Below the pieces are notes generated by a model, which was not told the DNA's origin, made no database searches, and saw only the letters and a program-made list of their open reading frames with translations. DNA of 34,101 bases from Puniceibacterium antarcticum (GTDB lineage Bacteria > Pseudomonadota > Alphaproteobacteria > Rhodobacterales > Rhodobacteraceae), in assembly GCF_002760615.1 (NCBI RefSeq), contig NZ_AWWI01000115.1:1-34101 (forward strand). The letters are read 5' to 3'. The translations under genes and the position numbers were made by a program. Below, piece by piece: positions 1-7,454 of the stretch. How positions within the stretch are numbered: the stretch's first letter is position 1; each line of letters opens with the position of its first letter.

Positions 1-462
1 TTCAGCCCCACCGGCCAAGCTGGTTGTCGGCACCGGCCATGGTGGTTGTCGCTCATCAGCTTACAGGTGATGACACAAAATGATCAATGGATTGATGTGC
101 CCGTTGATCCCGGCACCTTCATCGTCAATATCGGCGACATGCTCGAAGCTTGGAGCAATGGCATCCTGCGCTCGACACCTCACCGGGTTCTAAACCTCAG
201 CCCCGAACGTTTCTCGATGCCCTACTTCGTGGCGGTCGACTACGATACTGAGATCAAGCCATTCCAGCAATTGCTGTCCTCTGACGCAAAGCCGCGATAC
301 GCGCCGTTCCACGCTGGCGAACATCTGGAACGCATGCTGATCCGCGACTTTCCCTACCTCCGGCAGCGCAAGGATCGCCGCATATCCGCCTCGTCCTCCG
401 CCGGATTGGATCGGCCGACTGCGAACCCGTTCGAATCTCGCCTGAATGCGAGAGCCAGTTAA
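1..462 (+). CDS. 2-oxoglutarate/Fe(II) oxygenase-like protein (isopenicillin N synthase family), partial and possibly degenerate
   Basis: The reading frame is open from the first base of the window, so the N-terminus lies outside it or is lost. The visible part matches the C-terminal half of isopenicillin N synthase-like dioxygenases: a LQV...W-I-D-V-P strand, P-G-T-F-I-V-N-I-G-D, then S-T-P-H-R-V with the distal iron-ligand His, and an R-F-S motif for 2-oxoglutarate binding. The expected HxD iron motif before LQV is not readable. The frame gives H-R-P there (bases 31-39), and about a dozen residues usual before LQV seem to be missing. It may therefore be inactive. A TTG at 46 is the first recorded start but would leave only 138 residues against about 320-350 for the family. 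The LysE gene follows 3 bases after the stop. Confidence 0.6.
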   Translation, partial: FSPTGQAGCRHRPWWLSLISLQVMTQNDQWIDVPVDPGTFIVNIGDMLEAWSNGILRSTPHRVLNLSPERFSMPYFVAVDYDTEIKPFQQLLSSDAKPRYAPFHAGEHLERMLIRDFPYLRQRKDRRISASSSAGLDRPTANPFESRLNARAS

Positions 463-465
463 ACC

Positions 466-1113
466 ATGCCGGATTTAAATGCGATCATCGCCGTCACACT
501 GGCTGGCTTTGCCTTGAGCCTGACGCCAGGGCCCTCGATGCTTTACGTGTTGTCCCGTAGCGTCGGCCAGAGCCGCGCTGCGGGGCTGGCATCTGCTCTT
601 GGGCTGGGGGTTGGTGGCATACTTCTCGCAATTGCGACGGCCCTCGGACTGGCGACACTGTTCGAGTGGGCAAACTGGCTTGTGACAGTCCTACAGTATG
701 TCGGGTCAGGTTATCTTGTCTGGTTGGGTTTGGGCATGATACGAGAAGGACCAGAAGACGCGCGCAAGTTCCTGAAAGCAACCAAAGTCACCGATAATGA
801 CCTGTTTCTGAGTATATTCTGGCAGGGCGTCGTGATCGAGGTACTCAATCCGAAAACCGTCTTGTTCTTCGCGCTTTTTCTCCCACCCTTCGTGAATTCC
901 GGCGGCGGTGGCGATCAAGCTGTGGGCATCCAGCTTCAACTGCTTCTCCTTGGCACCCTCGTTCCTTTGACGGCTCTTCCCTCCGATATCGTTGTCGCAT
1001 TCTTCGGGGGCACATTTGTCAAGTTGGTCAATCAGCAGAGGGCCGCGCGTCAGCACCTTGGCTCAGCCTGTGGAATTACACTCATCGCGATTGCAATCAG
1101 CCTGCATCTTTAA
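466..1113 (+). CDS. LysE/RhtB family amino-acid exporter
   Basis: This 215-residue membrane protein matches the LysE/RhtB family in length and pattern. The N-terminal helix carries the family signature L-T-P-G-P-S (residues about 19-24), followed by a G-x-G-x-G-G helix, a Y-L-V-W-L-G helix and the internal N-P-K-T-V-L-F-F motif near residue 128. Five to six hydrophobic segments are visible. The family exports amino acids or related small molecules across the inner membrane by proton exchange; the substrate cannot be told from sequence. The start is 3 bases after the stop of the oxygenase-like gene, so the two were probably co-transcribed. A second LysE protein is encoded at 21058-21687. Confidence 0.9.
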   Translation: MPDLNAIIAVTLAGFALSLTPGPSMLYVLSRSVGQSRAAGLASALGLGVGGILLAIATALGLATLFEWANWLVTVLQYVGSGYLVWLGLGMIREGPEDARKFLKATKVTDNDLFLSIFWQGVVIEVLNPKTVLFFALFLPPFVNSGGGGDQAVGIQLQLLLLGTLVPLTALPSDIVVAFFGGTFVKLVNQQRAARQHLGSACGITLIAIAISLHL

Positions 1114-1124
1114 TCAAATGGGTG

Positions 1125-1136
1125 TTTGGTACCAAA
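1125..1136. promoter_or_regulatory. 12-bp palindrome after the LysE gene
   Basis: TTTGGTACCAAA is a perfect 6+6 palindrome 12 bases after the LysE stop codon. It has no loop and no T-tract, so it resembles a protein-binding site more than a terminator. No gene start nearby makes its role clear. It may be a leftover of a lost promoter. Confidence 0.25.
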
Positions 1137-1197
1137 ACGCGTATTCGATCTGAATTCGGGGCAGCCCGCTAACTCAGATGCCAGCAGTTTAGCAAGA

Positions 1198-1218
1198 GCC
1201 TCAGCTTTCCGCTGAGGC
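1198..1218 (-). terminator. Hairpin downstream of the VIT-family remnant
   Basis: GCCTCAGC (1198-1205) pairs perfectly with GCTGAGGC (1211-1218) around a 5-base loop. On the minus strand it sits just after the stop of the VIT-family fragment and is followed by a weakly T-rich stretch (TCTTGCT). This fits a rho-independent terminator of the former gene. Confidence 0.5.
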
Positions 1219-1225
1219 CGTTCAC

Positions 1226-1435
1226 CTATGCCGCAACGCCAAAGATCATACCAACGCCGGCGGTTGCGGCCATGGCGAGCGCACCCCAGAAGGTGACACG
1301 CAGCGCGCCATTCAAAACTCCCGCGCCACCGGCGGAGGCGCCGAGACCGCCGAGCACCGACAGAGCAATAATCGTGGTCAGCGCCACCACCAGCGTGATC
1401 TGCGTGACCGGGGTTAGAGCCGCGATGGCCACAGG
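1226..1435 (-). pseudogene. C-terminal fragment of a VIT1/CCC1-family membrane transporter
   Basis: On the minus strand the frame ending at 1226 encodes two hydrophobic helices separated by a Gly-rich loop (G-G-L-G-A-S-A-G-G-A-G-V-L-N-G-A-L-R), then F-W-G-A-L-A-M-A and a final G-V-G-M-I-F-G. This is the usual end of VIT1/CCC1-family proteins, which move iron or manganese. Only about 65-70 of the expected 230 or so residues remain. Upstream of about 1435 the frame runs on as unrelated sequence (to a possible start at 1516), so the N-terminal two thirds are gone. It keeps its own downstream hairpin at 1198-1218. The family assignment rests on the remembered C-terminal pattern. Confidence 0.6.
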
Positions 1436-1675
1436 CCGACGCGACGACGAGAAAAGATCATGGGGCGTTTCAAGTCGCCACGGCAAGCACAGCGCTAGCC
1501 TGCCGCACATGACCAAATCAACAACATCTTCCGCCCTCGCCGCTACAGCCTATCCGCAGCCGCCTATCGCCACGCCCGGGCAGATGCTTTCTGCCTTTGG
1601 GCGGAGTATGCCGCTGAGATGGCAGCTTGAGCTCAACTGAAGTGGCTGTTTGAAATCAATACGGAACAACTTGGC
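1436..1675. other. Unassigned junction sequence between two gene remnants
   Basis: No intact gene is seen here. One plus-strand frame reads as plausible protein and ends in A-E-Y-A-A-E-M-A-A then a stop near 1623. The same frame resumes after the stop (K-W-L-F-E-I-N) before running into the cyclopropane synthase remnant. I do not recognise the family. It is probably another truncated gene or insertion-sequence debris. Confidence 0.3.
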
Positions 1676-2004
1676 AATGCCGCCCGGAAAGTTTTACTTC
1701 CCTATCCACGGCGAGGTCAGACGCAGCGGGGCCGAATGGCCGACGGTGTGGATCATCGCCACGCCATTTTGTGCCAGCAGATCGGCGACCCTGCCGAAAG
1801 AGGTGGAAAGTGCGGCAGGCCCACATGCTCGAGCATTCCGACGCTGACGATCCGATCAAGCCCCTCGTCGTCGAGATTACGTTCGTCGAGCAGCCGGAAA
1901 TCGGTCAAGTCCGAGGCGCGCGTCATTCCGTACCTGCCGGATCGAGAACAGACTGAGGCCCGGAACAACCCGCAAGCGGGAGAAGGATCAGCTAAGAAAA
2001 ACAT
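1676..2004 (-). pseudogene. Broken cyclopropane-fatty-acyl-phospholipid synthase
   Basis: Minus-strand frames between 2004 and 1676 give consecutive parts of a cyclopropane-fatty-acid synthase, an S-adenosylmethionine enzyme that methylenates membrane lipids. In one frame D-F-R-L-L-D-E-R is followed by the characteristic D-R-I-V-S-V-G-M-L-E-H-V-G (about 1810-1870). The protein then continues in a second frame as F-G-R-V-A-D-L-L-A-Q-N-G and M-I-H-T-V-G, then S-P-W-I-G-K, a stop, and N-F-P-G-G. A frameshift lies near 1800 and an in-frame stop interrupts the K-Y-I-F-P-G-G region. Another frame change seems to occur near 1915. Only about 110 of roughly 400 residues are present, so this is clearly a decayed fragment. 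Confidence 0.75.
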
Positions 2005-2116
2005 CCACGCCTGATGCGCTTCGCCAAGCTGGATTTCACCGGGCCGGTTCGATCATTTGATTTCCATTCGTGACGCGTGAAATATTCAAACTTGCGTCAG
2101 AAGGGTTTGTTCCATC

Positions 2117-3076
2117 TCAATCCAAACGTATGGAGGTTGGGACAGCCCCACCACGCGCTGTGTCCGCAAGGAGATGTTCGAGAGCGCTGATGTGATAGGG
2201 GAGTTGATTGACTCTGAGGCGTCCCTCGGGGGGCAAATCGGGCGGCCAGACACCCGGCGTGGACATATTTTCCAGCAGCCAGTCAGAGCAAGGCAGGGCC
2301 GTGTCGATGCCATAGGGGCCGGACCGGCAGGGCAGCCGGTCCCGCAGAGCTGCGGCCATACCGTCGGGCGCCCTGCCAGTCAGGCGGCAGGATGCCTGCA
2401 TCACAACATCCCCTGCATGGCGTACTGCAAAGCCTCGTGATTTCATTTGCCGGACGATCGCACGGTCTTCGCCGGTCTTCACGTCGTCGAAACCGCCCGA
2501 TGAACGGTAGGCGGCAAGTCTTATGGCGAGGCTTGCGCCGGAGGCTTCGCCATGATGTGGCTGCGGGTTCGCAGTCTCCGGCGCGAACCGATAATACCAG
2601 TCCAAGACCAAGCGGCGATAGCGGCCTTCCCACACCGCAAAATCAAGGCTCTGTCCCGACAAGGGGGTGGTCTCCGCCGGAATGGGCTCAATCGCACCGC
2701 AAACCGCGTCCACCTCGTCAAGGTGTGCCAGATTTCGAGCGAGCCAGTCGGGCGCCGCAATCCCATCGGCATCTGTGGTCAGCAGAAAGCGCAAGTTCGA
2801 AAATGTGTCGATCGCGTGCGCGCAGCCAAGACGCCGCGCCGTTCCGACGCCTTGTTCCGGAGGAAGGTGAAGGTTCAGCAGATCGACAGGCTTACCGAAT
2901 TTCCGGGCTTCGCAGGAGATTGCCGCTTCGGTACCGTCTGAGGTGTTGTTGAGAACGACGATGATCCGCACGTTGGGACGGCATTGTGCGAGCAACGCCG
3001 CCAGGCATGTGCCGATACGTTTCTCCTCGTTGCGGGCGGGGATGACGATTGTGGTTTCCACGGAAGCATTATTCAT
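2117..3076 (-). CDS. Family 2 glycosyltransferase (soluble), last gene of the glycan operon
   Basis: This 319-residue protein begins with the GT2 fold signature T-I-V-I-P-A-R-N-E-E (residues 9-18). The nucleotide-sugar and metal site T-D-A-D follows at about 101-104, with D102 and D104 forming the DxD motif. A later stretch with G-E-D-R-A-I is compatible with the catalytic-base region. It has no clear membrane segment and is probably cytosolic. It should transfer a sugar from a nucleotide donor, but donor and acceptor are unknown. Its ATG overlaps the stop of the NodS-like methyltransferase gene by 4 bases. Nothing resembling a strong terminator was found between its end and the cyclopropane synthase remnant. 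Confidence 0.88.
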   Translation of the reverse strand: MNNASVETTIVIPARNEEKRIGTCLAALLAQCRPNVRIIVVLNNTSDGTEAAISCEARKFGKPVDLLNLHLPPEQGVGTARRLGCAHAIDTFSNLRFLLTTDADGIAAPDWLARNLAHLDEVDAVCGAIEPIPAETTPLSGQSLDFAVWEGRYRRLVLDWYYRFAPETANPQPHHGEASGASLAIRLAAYRSSGGFDDVKTGEDRAIVRQMKSRGFAVRHAGDVVMQASCRLTGRAPDGMAAALRDRLPCRSGPYGIDTALPCSDWLLENMSTPGVWPPDLPPEGRLRVNQLPYHISALEHLLADTARGGAVPTSIRLD

Positions 3077-3639
3077 GCGTGACCCTCGGGTTGTGCAATA
3101 TCAATGCGATAAAAATCGGTGCTTCTTCGGGTTTCGAAGCGATGCGTTTCGGCCAGCGTACCGGTAAAGACCTCAAGCGCGTCGATGCCCTGAAGCGTGT
3201 GGTCGGTTTCGCCAAGATAGGTGACACAGAGCAGCTCTGCCAGCGGCCAGCGCGCGGAGAGATCTTTGGCGAGAGCTCTGATATCGTCGCGACCGAGAAA
3301 GTAGAGAAATTCTGAGATCACGATCAGGTCAAAATCTCCTGCCGGAAGAGGACAGGGGTAGAAACCCTGCACGAACCTTGCGGATGGCACTGCACGGCCC
3401 GCGGCCAACACTGCGCGTCCGACTGCGTCGATCCCGGTATAACGTTTGCAGAGCGGGGCGAGGTGGCGTGCAAGTTCGCCGTTGCCGCAGCCAATTTCCA
3501 GCGAGGCGCGGTACTGAGACCGCGACAGGGCTTCGCGGGTGGCCTGGAACTTTGCCTGCTCATAGGGGCTTGTGGCGAAATCCCAAGGATCATCTGTTGC
3601 GGCGTAGATCGCGTTCAACCGCTCGGAGGAAACGGTCAT
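3073..3639 (-). CDS. NodS-like SAM-dependent methyltransferase
   Basis: This 188-residue protein has the class I methyltransferase motif L-E-I-G-C-G-N-G-E at residues 47-55, a G-I-D acidic strand near 69-71 and an F-D-L-I-V-I-S-E strand near 103-110. The N-terminal D-P-W-D-F-x-T-S-P-Y-E-Q (residues 17-28) is typical of the NodS family, whose founding member N-methylates the deacetylated amino sugar of rhizobial Nod factors. Its neighbour is a PIG-L deacetylase, which could expose such an amine. Methylation of a deacetylated aminosugar is therefore a reasonable inference, not shown by sequence. It overlaps both neighbours by 4 bases (ATGA), implying translational coupling. Confidence 0.87.
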   Translation of the reverse strand: MTVSSERLNAIYAATDDPWDFATSPYEQAKFQATREALSRSQYRASLEIGCGNGELARHLAPLCKRYTGIDAVGRAVLAAGRAVPSARFVQGFYPCPLPAGDFDLIVISEFLYFLGRDDIRALAKDLSARWPLAELLCVTYLGETDHTLQGIDALEVFTGTLAETHRFETRRSTDFYRIDIAQPEGHA

Positions 3640-4343
3640 ATCGGGGTTCTCCAGAAGATTTCATCCTCGTCAATGAACTTGGCCACGAACCGGGGGTCGA
3701 GCCGGAAGCCATCAGGATCGTCAGTGATACAGGATCCAAGCTGGCTTTCATGTGCACGGATCGCAGCCGCCTTCCGGGCGCGATGGCGGGCGATGTCGAA
3801 ATGAACGGGATCATGTTTCTGGATGTTTGTTGCAAAGTCCCGGTCGTCCCAGCGACACCAGACGGGGTAGCTGTAAAGCGTCAAATCTGGGTCAAGCAGG
3901 ACCAGTGTCCGCGCGATCCGCGCAGTGGTCTTGTGATCGGCGTGGTGATCCTCCGTCGCTGGTGCAAAGACGCACCTCGCGCCAATTCGCGCAACGATGG
4001 ATTCTATGTCTGTAGCAATTTGACAAGGGTCATAAGCGTGCAACTGGCTGTCCTTCAGGCCAAGCCATGTGGTATCCGCAGGCTTCCCTCCGAGCTGCGC
4101 GATGGCGGTCTCAAACTCTTGTCTGCGTCTCAGGGCGAGTCTTTCTGGCGGCCACTCCTTCGAATTGGGATGAGAGGCAGAGCGATCGGTCACGCAGATG
4201 ACGTGCGCGCCATGCTGGCGAAATCCTTCGGCCAGAAGACCGCCACAGCCTAGCGATTCATCGTCGGGATGCGGCGCCAGGATGACTATCGGTGTCCCAC
4301 TGGACAGGGCGTCGAAGCACGCGGCGCGGAAATGCGCGTTCAC
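3636..4343 (-). CDS. PIG-L/LmbE family N-deacetylase
   Basis: This 235-residue protein carries both zinc-site signatures of the PIG-L/LmbE family: H-P-D-D-E at residues 25-29 and H-H-A-D-H at 133-137. The family removes N-acetyl groups from amino sugars such as GlcNAc-inositol in mycothiol or GPI synthesis, or related amides. No signal peptide is visible, so it should act in the cytosol. It lies between an acyl-CoA dehydrogenase-like gene (4-base overlap) and the NodS-like methyltransferase gene (4-base overlap), which points to deacetylation followed by N-modification of a sugar. All ligand residues are present, so activity is expected. Confidence 0.92.
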   Translation of the reverse strand: MNAHFRAACFDALSSGTPIVILAPHPDDESLGCGGLLAEGFRQHGAHVICVTDRSASHPNSKEWPPERLALRRRQEFETAIAQLGGKPADTTWLGLKDSQLHAYDPCQIATDIESIVARIGARCVFAPATEDHHADHKTTARIARTLVLLDPDLTLYSYPVWCRWDDRDFATNIQKHDPVHFDIARHRARKAAAIRAHESQLGSCITDDPDGFRLDPRFVAKFIDEDEIFWRTPI

Positions 4344-5437
4344 TTCAGAAGCTCCCTGATCGAGTTTTCGTCTGCAAATGCCTGATCAGCGAAACGGATC
4401 AGCATGGCGTCCCGCGCCGCCTGACGAAGGTAGACAGAAAGATCGCGTGCCCTGCGGCTGGTGACACTCCCGTCCTCGAAATGTGCTAGTCCGACAGATT
4501 GCTCGACCGCTCGGATTGCATCGAGCGCGCAGTCCTCTGTCTGGAGACGCGCAGCAATTGAGAGCGCAACCGCCTTCTCCGGCATCTTTGACAGCATCAT
4601 CCGGGCCGCGCGTTCGACCAAAGCTCCGCCCGAAAGGGCGCGCATCATCACCTGGCCCAGCCGCGACTTCTGGGCATCCGCCTCCATGCGCCCCAGAGAG
4701 CGCAGGTGGGAGGTTGCCGCGTCGATCAGTCCGACCGCACCACCGATCTGAAGCGCCGCTATCCGCCACACGCCCCCCACGAAATATGGTTCACGCACGT
4801 AATCGCCCGCAGATCCAACCCAGAGAAGCGAAGACACCGCCAGGCCGCTGAAATCGAAGCGGCCTGATGCGGTGGATCTCATCCCCGGCATGCGCCAACC
4901 CGATACGTCGGCACGATTGACGTCGGTCACCTCAATGAGGGCAAGCCTTACGTCCGGCCCGGAATTCACGGTTACGATCGCATGTGTCACGGTTCCAAGG
5001 CCCGATGCGAATTTCTTGGCTCCTGTCAGCCCTGCCGCGCCCTTTTCCAAGACAACGGGTATGGCATCGTCAGCCCCCCAGACGCCAAGAAACGCACCAT
5101 GGGCAAGCAATTGTTTGACCTTGTCCCTCACGGACCGAGCGGCGTACGTCTTTACCAGATTGAGCGCGTTGATATGTCCCTCCCATAGGCGCCCTACCGG
5201 CAAATTTACCGACCCTAAAGATATCAGACTTCGTGCCGTCAATTCGGGTTCGGTCGCTCCATCATCCAGCAGTAGGCTGGCATCACGCAATCGATCTATG
5301 GAGGCTCCGATGTCGAGAAGGCCAATCTCTTCATCCGCCGCGTGCGCGGCGCACCCGGCAAGCATCGTCTCGAAGGAAGAATCCGCATAGGCACTGCGGT
5401 GTTTCAACCATGCGCTGACGCGCTCATTCTTTGCCAT
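4340..5437 (-). CDS. Acyl-CoA dehydrogenase-like flavoprotein
   Basis: The 365-residue product resembles acyl-CoA dehydrogenases. It has an alpha-helical N-terminal region, a middle beta domain with G-V-W-G-A-D-D and T-G-A-K-K-F-A-S-G (about 120-150) that contacts FAD, and a helical C-terminal domain ending in R-D-L-S-V-Y-L-R-Q-A-A-R-D-A, typical of the FAD-binding end of the family. The usual catalytic Glu could not be placed with confidence. Membership of an operon of glycosyltransferases and sugar-modifying enzymes, rather than of beta-oxidation genes, suggests that it desaturates or otherwise modifies an acyl or sugar-linked intermediate. Its ATG overlaps the preceding stop by one base (TAATG). 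Confidence 0.82.
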   Translation of the reverse strand: MAKNERVSAWLKHRSAYADSSFETMLAGCAAHAADEEIGLLDIGASIDRLRDASLLLDDGATEPELTARSLISLGSVNLPVGRLWEGHINALNLVKTYAARSVRDKVKQLLAHGAFLGVWGADDAIPVVLEKGAAGLTGAKKFASGLGTVTHAIVTVNSGPDVRLALIEVTDVNRADVSGWRMPGMRSTASGRFDFSGLAVSSLLWVGSAGDYVREPYFVGGVWRIAALQIGGAVGLIDAATSHLRSLGRMEADAQKSRLGQVMMRALSGGALVERAARMMLSKMPEKAVALSIAARLQTEDCALDAIRAVEQSVGLAHFEDGSVTSRRARDLSVYLRQAARDAMLIRFADQAFADENSIRELLK

Positions 5438-6480
5438 TATGCCACCCTCTGACTTGTTTCGAGCCGCTCAGACCGGGCTGCGGAGGTCAGCAGATCGGCC
5501 CATTGATGAGCCACTGCGGAGAGACGGAACGACGGATTCAGAGAGACCTCTGGCGCCCTCTGGCGCCAGCACTGGATCCGTTCCAGAATCTGCGTGGGAT
5601 CACTGCAATCGATGCGCTGATCCGGACTTTCAAGCACCTCGTTGTTCGCGCCAAGACCCTTTTGTGCGAGCACAGGAGTGCCGACGGCATTCGCCTCTGC
5701 CATAACTAGACCGAAGGTTTCGGCGAATGTCGTCTGCGGGTAAAACACGCATAGCGACCGGCGCATCTGCCGGATCAGGGCAGTATGAGACAGAACGCCC
5801 AGAGGAATGACGTTGTCGGGGGCTGGCCCGACATTCCAGCGAAGGTACCCAGGGTCAGCAACAGCCAGAACAAGCTCCGGTATCGTGTGACGCAGTGCAT
5901 CAAAGCATGCAAAAACCTCACGCAGGCCCTTGTGTGGAGAGCTCGCGAACAAGAGGCGGTTTTTCAGGCGTGGCGTCGCATCGGGGACCATGCTGTCGGC
6001 AACGGGATTATGAATGTGTAGTATGTCGGGTTGGCGTGCCTCCGCAAGAAAACGGCGCAGCCCGTCGGCGTGGCTTTGTGATACGCATATGATGCGGATA
6101 CCTGCATCGCGCAGCTCCTTGCCCATTACCCTGTTGTGGCGGCCTGGAAAGACATGCAGCCACAGAAAGATGGGCAGATCGGGGTTGATCCGGCGCAGCT
6201 TGAGCGCGACCTTCCAGGCGTTAATGACCACGATGACATCTGTCTGCAGCTTCGTCAGCTTGACTTCGAATCTTTCAAATGACAATGAACCGCGCTGACT
6301 GGTGGTCCTTCGATTGCGTTGGAACAGGCCGATCTTGAATGTCTCGGACAGGGCATCGGCGATGCGCAGGGTCGTCGCTTCGGTTCCGCCCAAGGTTCCG
6401 GTGCGTAGGTGTGACGGATCATATCCGGCGGCGCACATGGGGTCGACAATCGCGACGCGGACGCGTGAATGCAGGGTCAT
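5437..6480 (-). CDS. GT4-type glycosyltransferase (GT-B fold)
   Basis: The 347-residue protein has the two-domain look of retaining GT-B enzymes. The N-terminal half contains G-G-T-E (residues 31-34), the acceptor-side loop found in many GT4 proteins. The C-terminal half has S-P-H-K-G-L (181-186) and the E-x7-E donor-binding motif, E254 and E262, within E-T-F-G-L-V-M-A-E. It is probably cytosolic or loosely membrane-associated. Overlaps of 4 bases upstream and 1 base downstream place it within the same transcript as the GT2, deacetylase and methyltransferase genes. Donor sugar and linkage cannot be inferred. Confidence 0.88.
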   Translation of the reverse strand: MTLHSRVRVAIVDPMCAAGYDPSHLRTGTLGGTEATTLRIADALSETFKIGLFQRNRRTTSQRGSLSFERFEVKLTKLQTDVIVVINAWKVALKLRRINPDLPIFLWLHVFPGRHNRVMGKELRDAGIRIICVSQSHADGLRRFLAEARQPDILHIHNPVADSMVPDATPRLKNRLLFASSPHKGLREVFACFDALRHTIPELVLAVADPGYLRWNVGPAPDNVIPLGVLSHTALIRQMRRSLCVFYPQTTFAETFGLVMAEANAVGTPVLAQKGLGANNEVLESPDQRIDCSDPTQILERIQCWRQRAPEVSLNPSFRLSAVAHQWADLLTSAARSERLETSQRVA

Positions 6481-7454
6481 GCGATCGCTTCCACCTCGCC
6501 AAAGCGCGTATAGGGCGTCCTTATTATGGCCGAAACGGCACGACCTGTGGACGCAGTAGCGGGAATGTCGCGGCAGGCGAGCATATCGGGGTTGCTTACA
6601 AAATCTATGGCAAGATTAGGCAAGTCTATGGTTTCGGCCTCGACCGTCCCATGCGCGCGCCAGTCATCAACCTTGCGCCAGACTGTATCGCGGTCAAAGC
6701 GGCGGGCAGAGCTTTCGTAATTTGATCCGACCGCCTGGGTCAAACTGCCGGGGGTCTCGATCTTGGTCAGAAGAATCTCGGGGATGACCCAAACGACCTC
6801 ACCATTCAGGATCAAACGGTTGCGCAACTCGCGATCTTCCTCGATGCAGTTCGCGAACCCGCCGACGCGGCTCAGCATCTCGTGCCGAAACAGACCTGAA
6901 TTGATGTGCGTCCACTCTCCCGGGACCTGCGAGCCCATCTGGAGGTTGGGAAAGACGTCGTCCAGCAGTGACAGATCGCGGCGAATTTCCACCCGTCGGC
7001 CATCCGGCAGCAGAAGCTCATGATGGCTTAGCACGACCCCAACATCCAGCCGCGACGAGGGTGTGTGGCCGGCTATCCGCCAGTTCAGACATGGGTCGGC
7101 GTGAATATCCTGCGCGGTCAGGACGCGAACCTGTCGCAGCACTTTGTCGCGATGCGGAATATCATCGGAATCGTGGAAGGTTACGGCTTCGCCATCGGTC
7201 AGAAGCAGACCGGCATTCTTGGCCTGAGCGGTGCCATGATTGCGCGACAGACGGATATAATTGAAATCATCGCGGTTGAGATAAGGCCTGAGCGCGCGCC
7301 AAGTATCATCAGTGCTCGCGTCATCGACAACCGTGATACGTTTATGCCACCAAGATTGTTCAAGAGCCGCTCGTACGGCCGTTTCGATCAAGTGAGCCCG
7401 GTTGTAGGTCGGGATGATGATATCCACGCGGGGGGACATGGGGTCGGCTGTCAT
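6477..7454 (-). CDS. Family 2 glycosyltransferase (soluble)
   Basis: This 325-residue GT2 protein opens with V-D-I-I-I-P-T-Y-N-R-A (residues 10-20) and V-V-D-D-A-S-T-D-D (42-50). It has the acidic metal-binding motif H-D-S-D-D at 94-98. No membrane helices are evident. A second Met at residue 6 is an alternative start, but the first gives the 4-base ATGA overlap seen elsewhere in this operon. It follows the membrane synthase gene directly and probably adds a sugar to the same glycan. It is distinct in sequence from the other soluble GT2 at 2117-3076. Confidence 0.88.
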   Translation of the reverse strand: MTADPMSPRVDIIIPTYNRAHLIETAVRAALEQSWWHKRITVVDDASTDDTWRALRPYLNRDDFNYIRLSRNHGTAQAKNAGLLLTDGEAVTFHDSDDIPHRDKVLRQVRVLTAQDIHADPCLNWRIAGHTPSSRLDVGVVLSHHELLLPDGRRVEIRRDLSLLDDVFPNLQMGSQVPGEWTHINSGLFRHEMLSRVGGFANCIEEDRELRNRLILNGEVVWVIPEILLTKIETPGSLTQAVGSNYESSARRFDRDTVWRKVDDWRAHGTVEAETIDLPNLAIDFVSNPDMLACRDIPATASTGRAVSAIIRTPYTRFGEVEAIA

